From NCBI GenBank assembly GCA_002471015.1, contig DKPB01000093.1:15670-36929 (forward strand): a stretch of 21,260 nucleotides of DNA, written 5' to 3'. Below are positions 8,634-13,853 of this stretch, piece after piece. Each line of letters opens with the position of its first letter. The first letter of the stretch is position 1. Position numbers and translations under genes: made by a program. This DNA is from Stenotrophomonas sp. UBA7346. Its GTDB lineage: Bacteria; Pseudomonadota; Gammaproteobacteria; Xanthomonadales; Xanthomonadaceae. The notes beneath the pieces are model-generated. The model made no database searches. It had not been told where the DNA came from and saw nothing but the letters and a program-made list of their open reading frames with translations.

Positions 8634-9581
8634 ATGCAGGTCTACACCTGCGCCGAACTGATGGACGCAGCCCACGCCTTGGGCGGCCAGGTGGACTTCG
8701 CGTCCGGCCTGCCCGACGCCATGCCGGTGCTGGCCGGCTGGCAGCAGGTGCAGGCGCTGGACGCCGGCCTGGTGCTGTACCTCAGCCGTAGCCGCGACAT
8801 GGTGGGCGGCTGCAGCCACAACCGCCTGCCGGCGGGCCTGACCGCCAGCTTCCTGCTGCAGGGCGAGGCCGACGTAGCCATCGGCGACGAACGCCTGCGC
8901 CTGGACAGCCGCCACAACCGCAACCCGGCCATGCTTATCCACCTGCGCGAGGACGACCAATTCCTGCGCCACTGGCAGGCCGGTCGCCAGGAAACCAAGG
9001 TCAGCCTGCACTTCAGTGACGACTGGCTGGCCCAGCAGCTCGATGCCGTCGCCACGCCGGGCATCGCCCGCCTGCGCCGCAGCCATGCCCGCAACCAGCG
9101 TTGGCAGCCCTCGGCAGCACTGCTGCGGCGAGCGGCAGGCTTGTTTGAAACCGATCCCTCCAGCCCACCGTTGCTGCGCCGTTTGCAGCAGGAAAGCTTT
9201 GCCCTGGAACTGGCGGCGGGCGTAGTGCAGGGCCTGGCAGCAGAGCAGCGCGAGCGCGCGCTTGGCGCGCACCTGCAGCGCTGCGTGGAACGCCTGCAGC
9301 AATGGCTGCACAGCGGCGCGGCCGACAGCCTCAGCATCAACCAGATGGCGCGGCAGCTGGGCACCAATGCGGTGGACCTGCAGCGCGGCTTCCAGCAGCA
9401 ACACGGCAGCAGCATCGCTGCTTACCTGCGCACGCTGCGATTGGAGCGTGCGCGACAAGCACTGCTAAAACAGCGCGTGCCGGTGGAAGTAGCCGCTGAT
9501 ATCGCCGGCTACGCCCATACCAGCAGCTTCAGCGCCGCGTTCAAGCGCCAATACGGCACATCACCCTCGCAGCTGAAATAG
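8634..9581 (+). CDS. AraC-family transcriptional regulator (PchR/RhrA-like)
   Basis: This 315-residue regulator has a C-terminal AraC/XylS DNA-binding domain with two helix-turn-helix units. The first is near residues 233-257 (SINQMARQLGTNAVDLQRGF). The second starts about residue 283 (VAADIAGYAHTSSFSAAFKR) and is followed by the family ending QYGTSPSQ. The N-terminal 200 residues resemble the ligand-sensing part of siderophore-responsive regulators such as PchR, seen as GLTASFLLQGEADVAIG. Divergent placement beside the receptor and permease genes, with a shared Fur-like box, supports a role as siderophore-dependent activator of that operon. The Shine-Dalgarno before the ATG is weak, which may keep expression low. 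The family call is firm; the inducer is inferred. Confidence 0.85.
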   Translation: MQVYTCAELMDAAHALGGQVDFASGLPDAMPVLAGWQQVQALDAGLVLYLSRSRDMVGGCSHNRLPAGLTASFLLQGEADVAIGDERLRLDSRHNRNPAMLIHLREDDQFLRHWQAGRQETKVSLHFSDDWLAQQLDAVATPGIARLRRSHARNQRWQPSAALLRRAAGLFETDPSSPPLLRRLQQESFALELAAGVVQGLAAEQRERALGAHLQRCVERLQQWLHSGAADSLSINQMARQLGTNAVDLQRGFQQQHGSSIAAYLRTLRLERARQALLKQRVPVEVAADIAGYAHTSSFSAAFKRQYGTSPSQLK

Positions 9582-9588
9582 CGCCTCT

Positions 9589-9621
9589 GCTTGCAGGAGC
9601 GGCGTAAGCCGCGAAGCAAGC
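9589..9621. terminator. Hairpin (REP-like) after the AraC gene
   Basis: Nested arms gcttgc/gcaagc (9589-9594 and 9616-9621) enclose gcggc-gtaa-gccgc. It begins 8 bp after the regulator stop, between convergent genes, and resembles the dispersed 'ggcgtaagccgcgaag' palindromes of pseudomonads and xanthomonads. No T-tract follows. Confidence 0.45.
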
Positions 9622-9650
9622 GACCTCAATCGAAACGACATCGCGGCGGA

Positions 9651-10544
9651 TCAATCGACTGTCCGGTCAACAAAGTCCCGCGTATACGGCAGCACTTCCA
9701 GGCTGCGCCGATCCACCTGCGCCAATACCTCGCCAAAGCCAAACGCAGGCTCCCAAGCCAAGGCCTGCCGGATAGCGGCGTTGTCGTAAACCCGGTCAAT
9801 GACAGAAGGCAGCGGCCAACCACGTCGCTCGTGCTCGGCAACCAGCGCCGGGCAGCGTAGCCACAGGATTTCGCCCGCATCGCGTCCCAACTGCTCAAGA
9901 TCCTCGCGCCGGAACGGCGTAGAGCCGCTAACGACGAATCGACTGAAGGAACCCGCCGGCAGCGCCAACGCGGCCACATGCGCATCAGCAACATCACGGA
10001 CATCAATGCCGCGATGCAGGCGCAGCACCGACATCTGGTCCGCAGGCTGCGGGAAGCAACGCGACATGCGGATGACGCTGCGTGTGAGCTCACCACCGGA
10101 CCAATCGGCCAGGATCTGCTCGGCAGCCAACTTGGTGCGGTGATACACCGTCTTGGGTTGCGGCATCACGGATTCATCGATCCAAGTACAACCCTGCTCG
10201 GCCACAGCATCGCCATACAGTGCGGTGGTACTGGTATAGACCACCTGCTTCACCCCCGCCTGCTGCGCAGCTTCCAGCAACTGCTGCACGCCAGCCACAT
10301 TGACCCGCTCGAACTCGCGATCAGATACCAGGCCGACGTGCGGCGCGTGGTACGAGGCGGTGTGGAAGACCACATCGACGCCTTGCAACGCTTGATGCAG
10401 CAGGCGGGCATCGGTGAAGTCACCAATAAGCGACGAGCAGGAGAAAGGGGAGCGATCGAGGCCAATGACCTCATGATTGGCGGCAACCGCGTTGTAGATT
10501 GCGCGGCCAATTCGGCCTGAACTACCGGTGATAAGAGCTTTCAC
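9651..10544 (-). CDS. NAD-dependent epimerase/dehydratase (extended SDR)
   Basis: This 297-residue cytoplasmic protein has an N-terminal Rossmann fold with the dinucleotide motif TGSSGRIG (G7-G13) and the short-chain dehydrogenase active site YHRTK (Y134, K138). Upstream of it, VVYTSTTALYGD supplies the catalytic Ser/Thr region. These are marks of the extended SDR family of nucleotide-sugar epimerases and dehydratases. The start is GTG at 10544, as no ATG gives a full Rossmann strand; the preceding bases are not a good Shine-Dalgarno. The gene stands alone between the AraC gene (convergent) and the accessory region, so the substrate cannot be told from context. Confidence 0.8.
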   Translation of the reverse strand: MKALITGSSGRIGRAIYNAVAANHEVIGLDRSPFSCSSLIGDFTDARLLHQALQGVDVVFHTASYHAPHVGLVSDREFERVNVAGVQQLLEAAQQAGVKQVVYTSTTALYGDAVAEQGCTWIDESVMPQPKTVYHRTKLAAEQILADWSGGELTRSVIRMSRCFPQPADQMSVLRLHRGIDVRDVADAHVAALALPAGSFSRFVVSGSTPFRREDLEQLGRDAGEILWLRCPALVAEHERRGWPLPSVIDRVYDNAAIRQALAWEPAFGFGEVLAQVDRRSLEVLPYTRDFVDRTVD

Positions 10545-10729
10545 GGAAAGGTGCGTCTGGCGCCCGTGAGCTGCCGGGATGGAGATATGGTAAATCGCAG
10601 CTGCATCTGCTGGATGGTGGAAAGCACACCTATACGCCGCTGGCCGATAGCGGGCAGCCGGAGGCTTATCGTACCCTGAACCCGGTTTCCGACTCCTGTT
10701 TCTTTCGCTTCTCTCACAGAGCGCGATAG
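10535..10729 (+). other. Start-less open frame with protein-like composition, possible gene remnant
   Basis: In the gap upstream of the epimerase, the + strand holds a 64-codon open frame without ATG, GTG or TTG. It reads RELPGWRYGKSQLHLLDGG then KHTYTPLADSGQPEAYRTL. The composition looks like a real protein fragment, but I cannot name a family. A minus-strand frame over the same bases (10541-10738) looks less protein-like, though its stop overlaps the epimerase GTG as GTGA. Apart from this and the epimerase promoter, which I cannot place, I see nothing in 10545-10822. Confidence 0.25.
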
Positions 10730-10822
10730 GGTACTCATGTCAGCGGATGGTGCAGTTTTTCACTTCAAAGTTCTTTCAAGCCGGACCGCTGTGCGAGTTG
10801 GCCAGTTCCAGAGGTTGGTGTC

Positions 10823-11282
10823 ATGAGGAAACTCGTACTGCTCATTTTGATCCTGCTATCCCCGACAGTATACGCATCTAGGCCGATCACGGAGGATGAA
10901 GTGCTAGCCTGCGTAAACGGAGGGACGCCCGCCAAGGCGGCGCCCCGGCACGCTTGTGCCAACGACAATTCTCAAATCGTCGGGGACATACAGTCCAACA
11001 TTAAGGGTGAGTGGTTTGACCATCCAGAAGATCGACTTCAGCTTCAATGATTACCCTGATGCGAACGCCTGCTTCAGCTAAGTCAACTCTAAGGAATACT
11101 GGCCAATCAGCAGGATCGCTAGAACATATATTACGCTTACTCGCTCAAGCGCCGTGGCAATTGAAAATGTCGGTGTTCCGTTGCCGCTGCGTCCCGGCCT
11201 GATTGGCGGCAGCAGAAAGACGCTTCTGGTTGAGAATAAACCTTTAGCAGCGCAGGGGGGTGGAGATCTTTGCTGGGGCTAG
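10823..11282 (+). pseudogene. Small secreted protein gene, broken by a frameshift and a stop
   Basis: A GAGG Shine-Dalgarno eight bases before ATG 10823 opens a frame with a clear signal peptide (MRKLVLLILILLSPTVYA). The intact frame gives only 75 residues and stops at 11050. If one G is removed from the GGG run at 11005-11007, translation passes into VSGLTIQKIDFSFNDYPDA, then meets TAA at 11079-11081. It stays open in the same frame after that (ARTYITLTRSSAVAIENVG ...) to TAG at 11280-11282. The three pieces read as one secreted protein of about 150 residues with two lesions. Two Cys in the first part (LACVNGG, RHACAND) and two later ones (NACFS, DLCWG) would suit periplasmic disulfides. I do not recognise the family. 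A working 75-residue protein is the alternative; a sequencing error could explain the frameshift but not the stop. Confidence 0.55.
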
Positions 11283-11303
11283 GGGTCGGTTCCGATCCAA
11301 AGC

Positions 11304-11386
11304 AGACAACCGCATGTCGGCCGATTGAAGTATAGCGAGGTCTCCAATCTTATCTCTTAGTTCGGTGAGACGCCGACTTGTTAGCT
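11304..11386. other. attC-like inverted repeat upstream of the TIR gene (site A)
   Basis: The ends AGACAAC (11304-11310) and GTTAGCT (11380-11386) pair at 5 of 7 positions and resemble degenerate attC boxes (RYYYAAC and GTTRRRY). Inside them GTCGGC (11316-11321) pairs perfectly with GCCGAC (11372-11377). The layout is that of an integron attC site of 83 bp, but the primary sequence match to known sites is weak. The rest of the 11283-11512 gap holds no gene. Confidence 0.35.
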
Positions 11387-11512
11387 GGACATAGCCCCCC
11401 TAAGATCGAGCTGTATAAAAAGTAGAGCCTGCCTACTGTGCTCAGCGGGTAATTTATTTTGCCGGGCCTAGGGGCTGTCAAATAAGCAGTCAAGTACTTA
11501 CAGGAGAGAATT

Positions 11513-12748
11513 GTGGCAGCAAAAAAAGCAAAGAAATCTTCCGCCAGAACCACCGAGCCTGCCAAGGCTACCAAGGCTACCAAGGCTACCAAGGCTACCA
11601 AGGCCACTAAAGCCACTAAAGCCACTAAAGCTTCCACTCTCAAACGGGCCTATCTCTCCCAATCTGACGTACCAGGCTGCACCCTTGAAGACGCGCTGCG
11701 CGTGCCGCATGCAATCGCGGAAAACTACGCTGCGAAACCAACCAGCCCTCTTAATACTGCGGCCGCCCTCGATATGCAGCCCAACGCAGGCCGCTTCCGC
11801 TTGCTTTGCGGAGCGGCACTTGCATATGGCCTTACGTCCGGGGGGCCTCAAGCCCCCGAGATCGCAATCACACCGCTAGGAATGCGTGTTGTCCGCCCGA
11901 CAGAAGAAGGGGATGATGTTGTCGCGATGCGCGAAGCACTGCTTCGCCCGCGTGTGATCGGGGAGTTTCTTCAGAAGTACAACAGTGCTCCGCTGCCTCG
12001 CTCCGACATTGCAATCAACGTGCTTCTCGAAATGGGTGTTCCTACTGAACGTACCCAAGAGGTCTTGGATTTCATTCTTCAGGGGGCTACCGGAGCGGGA
12101 CTGCTTCGAGATATTAAGGGCAAGAAATACGTCGACCTCGCGGGTGTTAGTTCTCCGGATAAGACGGCCGAACAACATTTGTTAGACGATGGAACGGATC
12201 CTGCAGAGGATCTAGCCGATGGTCGTGCTGAAGAGGATGAAGGGCAAGAGCTTGCGTTGAACCGACAGGCATCCCTTCAGCGCCAGCCACAATCTCAAGC
12301 CCAGAATCGGCGTGTATTCATCACCCACGGCAAGAACAAGAGCCTTATTGAGCCGATCAAAAAGCTACTCGGCTTTGGAGAGCTAGAGCCGGTGGTTTCT
12401 GTTGAGAAAACGTCTATCTCGCAGCCCGTCCCCGATAAGGTAATGAATGACATGCGCTCTTGCAGTTCCGCGATCATACATGTGGACGCAGAACAAACAT
12501 TGATTGACCGAGAGGCCAAGGAACAGGTGATTGTCAATCCGAACGTGCTAATAGAGATTGGCGCAGCGATGGCCTTGTACGGTCGTCGCTTTATCCTACT
12601 GGTTAGGGATGGGGTTAGGCTCCCATCCAATCTACAGGGACTATTCGAGGTTCGTTACGTTGGGGAGAGTCTTGATGGCGATGCTACGATCAAGCTTCTC
12701 GAAGCTATCAACGACATCAAAAATCACCCAATGCCAGAGCGTTACTAG
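11513..12748 (+). CDS. TIR-like (CAP12/Pycsar effector type) nucleotide-binding protein with repeat tail, likely phage-defence effector
   Basis: The start is GTG 11513 behind a strong AGGAGA Shine-Dalgarno. The 411-residue protein has four parts. Residues 1-41 form a basic tail with seven Lys-Ala-Thr repeats, like a histone H1 or linker tail. Residues about 55-220 look like paired winged-helix segments. Residues 225-265 are an acidic, Gln-rich linker. Residues 266-411 match the TIR-like family seen in CAP12 and Pycsar effectors, beginning RRVFITHGKNKSLIEPIKKL and continuing to NPNVLIEIGAAMALYG. The Glu in that segment (E348) sits where the catalytic Glu of NAD-cleaving TIR domains is expected. 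Known relatives deplete NAD+ on a cyclic-nucleotide signal in abortive infection. No cyclase gene neighbours this one, so the trigger is unknown. The gene is AT-richer than its flanks and sits between attC-like sites, which suggests acquisition. Confidence 0.75.
   Translation: MAAKKAKKSSARTTEPAKATKATKATKATKATKATKATKASTLKRAYLSQSDVPGCTLEDALRVPHAIAENYAAKPTSPLNTAAALDMQPNAGRFRLLCGAALAYGLTSGGPQAPEIAITPLGMRVVRPTEEGDDVVAMREALLRPRVIGEFLQKYNSAPLPRSDIAINVLLEMGVPTERTQEVLDFILQGATGAGLLRDIKGKKYVDLAGVSSPDKTAEQHLLDDGTDPAEDLADGRAEEDEGQELALNRQASLQRQPQSQAQNRRVFITHGKNKSLIEPIKKLLGFGELEPVVSVEKTSISQPVPDKVMNDMRSCSSAIIHVDAEQTLIDREAKEQVIVNPNVLIEIGAAMALYGRRFILLVRDGVRLPSNLQGLFEVRYVGESLDGDATIKLLEAINDIKNHPMPERY
11564..11626 (+). 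repeat. Seven tandem 9-bp units encoding Lys-Ala-Thr
   Basis: Four copies of aaggctacc, one aaggccact and two aaagccact run in frame within the 5' end of the TIR-like gene (residues 18-38). The near-identical units favour slippage by whole codon triplets, so tail length probably varies between strains without breaking the frame. Confidence 0.9.
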
Positions 12749-12751
12749 GAT

Positions 12752-12802
12752 GGCGAACAATTCATTTAATCGGGCCCCACTTCGCTTCTAGGCGTGTTCT
12801 CG
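12752..12802. other. attC-like site after the TIR gene (site B), degenerate
   Basis: Four bases after the TIR stop, GGCGAAC and then AATTCATTTAATCGGG resemble the left half of common attC sites (AACAATTCATTCAAGCCGA). ACTTCG follows at the usual loop position. The right end GTTCTCG (12796-12802) pairs with GGCGAAC at 5 of 7 positions but departs from GTTRRRY. A second right-half-like piece, TAATCAGGCGTTTATT, lies at 12892-12907. Confidence 0.4.
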
Positions 12803-12820
12803 GTGGTACTGGTGCACGTT

Positions 12821-12826
12821 TATAAT
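12821..12826 (+). promoter_or_regulatory. Candidate -10 element for the DUF1488 gene
   Basis: A perfect TATAAT lies 94 bp before the DUF1488 start, within the AT-rich junction between two attC-like pieces. No good -35 hexamer stands 16-18 bp upstream, so the call is weak. An own promoter would fit a gene in a cassette-like unit. Confidence 0.3.
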
Positions 12827-12919
12827 GTCAATCGCCATATGGAGCGCCACATTTAAATCGCACAGCCAGCCCCCGGGGCCTCGTTATTAGGTAATCAGGC
12901 GTTTATTGTGGAGAGAAAA

Positions 12920-13231
12920 ATGCAGATATCGTTCAGCGGCAAATATGCACTAGATCCAGCAACGTTCGGAATTAACTTTGAGGCGATTGTGGACGGCTCC
13001 ATTGTCGTCTGTAAAGTCTCCACCGAAGCCCTGCAAGACATTAATCCAAGTGATGCACTAGGTACTGCGCAGGATCAGTTCACATCAAATCGGTCCGCAT
13101 TCGAACGAATTGCAAAAGAGAAGATTCGTAACGGGAAACAAGCTCCGATTGTGATAACTAGGGCTGATGTTCTTGCTTGGCAAATTTTTCAGGCCGACGC
13201 CGCTCCGCGGCCGGCTGAGTTCAGGCGTTGA
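12920..13231 (+). CDS. DUF1488 family protein
   Basis: This is a 103-residue cytoplasmic protein resembling the DUF1488 family of short proteins with no known function. The pattern INFEAIVDGSIVVCKVSTEA followed by FTSNRSAFERIAKEKIRNG fits that family. ATG 12920 is chosen because GGAGAG lies just upstream. GTG 12908 would use those same bases as coding sequence. The last 19 codons lie inside a 59-bp attC-like site, a common arrangement in gene cassettes, where the reading frame runs into the recombination site. It is AT-richer than flanking core genes and has the same orientation as the TIR gene. A link to defence is possible only by position. Confidence 0.7.
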   Translation: MQISFSGKYALDPATFGINFEAIVDGSIVVCKVSTEALQDINPSDALGTAQDQFTSNRSAFERIAKEKIRNGKQAPIVITRADVLAWQIFQADAAPRPAEFRR

Positions 13232-13233
13232 AC
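13175..13233. other. attC-like site, 59-base element (site C)
   Basis: The segment is exactly 59 bases. Its right end GTTGAAC (13227-13233) fits the core consensus GTTRRRY. Before it, GGCTGAGTTCAGGCGTT closely matches typical right halves (GGCTTAATTCAGGCGTT). The centre GCCGACGCCGCTCCGCGG closely matches the typical GCCGACGCCGCTTCGCGG. The left core is GCTTGGC, fitting RYYYAAC except AAC to GGC, so it may be inactive. A further half-site-like run, GTCGGCTTCTAGCTGTTAGC, follows at 13235-13254. Confidence 0.55.
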
Positions 13234-13337
13234 GGTCGGCTTCTAGCTGTTAGCGAGCATTGAGCAGAATCCGTGCGGTTTCGGAATCAGCTCCCAAGTG
13301 GTTCAGCTGATCCCAAACCATCGGAAGGTTGGAATAC

Positions 13338-13742
13338 ATGCTCAACATCATAGTCTTCGCAGTGACGCTTCTAGCTGCAAACAGCGCTCTAGCCCGCGAC
13401 CGTCCCATCCGCTCCTGCGAAAAAGCCCCGCTCCTGGCCGAAATCCAGAAGCTGCTTCCCGATCACGTGATTGGAAAAACCGCGGATGTGGAACCGAATC
13501 CGGTAGAGAAGCTGCCCCAGTTCCCGCGCGGCATCTGGATGCGCTCCGGCAGCAGCCTGACCTGCGTCGTGGTTGTCCTGGACGAAACCGGCAAGCCGCA
13601 GGACGCCATCGTTTCCTATCCGTCGCGAATGGGGCTCAACGAACAGGAGAAGCAGGTGGTTCTTTCCGTTCAATGGACGCCGGCACAGGTAGCGGGGCAA
13701 GCTCGGCCCTCCCTGGTGTCCATGGATTTCGAGATCCACTGA
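13338..13742 (+). CDS. Small secreted protein with TonB C-terminal-like domain
   Basis: The 134-residue protein has an N-terminal signal peptide (MLNIIVFAVTLLAANSALA) and would be periplasmic. The C-terminal half, from about residue 78 (CVVVVLDETGKPQDAIVSYP ... VVLSVQWTPAQVAGQARP), has the beta-alpha-beta pattern of the TonB_C domain. It lacks the membrane anchor and Pro-rich stretch of a working TonB, so it is more likely a stand-alone TonB_C-like protein than an energy transducer. ATG 13338 has AAGG nine bases upstream; TTG 13329 is an alternative. It follows the cassette-like region in the same orientation, but its codon use is closer to the core genes. It converges on the oxidoreductase gene through a block of hairpins. 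Confidence 0.6.
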   Translation: MLNIIVFAVTLLAANSALARDRPIRSCEKAPLLAEIQKLLPDHVIGKTADVEPNPVEKLPQFPRGIWMRSGSSLTCVVVVLDETGKPQDAIVSYPSRMGLNEQEKQVVLSVQWTPAQVAGQARPSLVSMDFEIH

Positions 13743-13764
13743 TGCTGCTTCAGTCGGTAACGGC

Positions 13765-13851
13765 CTGAGCTTCAACGGCGGCGCTGAAGCTCAGGTCGCG
13801 CAATGCAACCCGCTGAGGTTGCATTGCGCATAGGCAACCTATCCGTTGCCT
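13765..13851. terminator. Three consecutive hairpins, two-way terminator block
   Basis: Three stems stand in line between convergent genes. They are ctgagcttca/tgaagctcag (13765-13774, 13785-13794), a 13-bp perfect stem (13798-13810, 13817-13829) with a 6-base loop, and aggcaac/gttgcct (13832-13838, 13845-13851). The last ends two bases before the oxidoreductase stop codon. Confidence 0.7.
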
Positions 13852-13853
13852 GC

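Noticed and set aside
10541..10738. 65-codon frame on the - strand ending in a GTGA overlap with the epimerase start
   Set aside because: The overlap is suggestive of coupling, but the sequence has no recognisable features and the opposite strand looks more coding-like there.
10762..10818. attC-like resemblance before the broken secreted-protein gene (TTTCAAGCCGGACCGCT)
   Set aside because: The left-half likeness is short, the arms pair poorly and the right end GTTGGTG does not fit GTTRRRY.
11414..11419. TATAAA as a -10 element for the TIR-like gene
   Set aside because: It is near 100 bp from the start codon and no -35 hexamer stands at a proper distance.
11498..11851. Gly/Ser/Leu-repeat frame on the - strand and a Pro/Leu/Arg-repeat frame on the + strand over the same bases
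   Set aside because: Both are by-products of the 9-bp tandem repeat in the TIR-like gene, whose own frame has the strong Shine-Dalgarno and the conserved domain.
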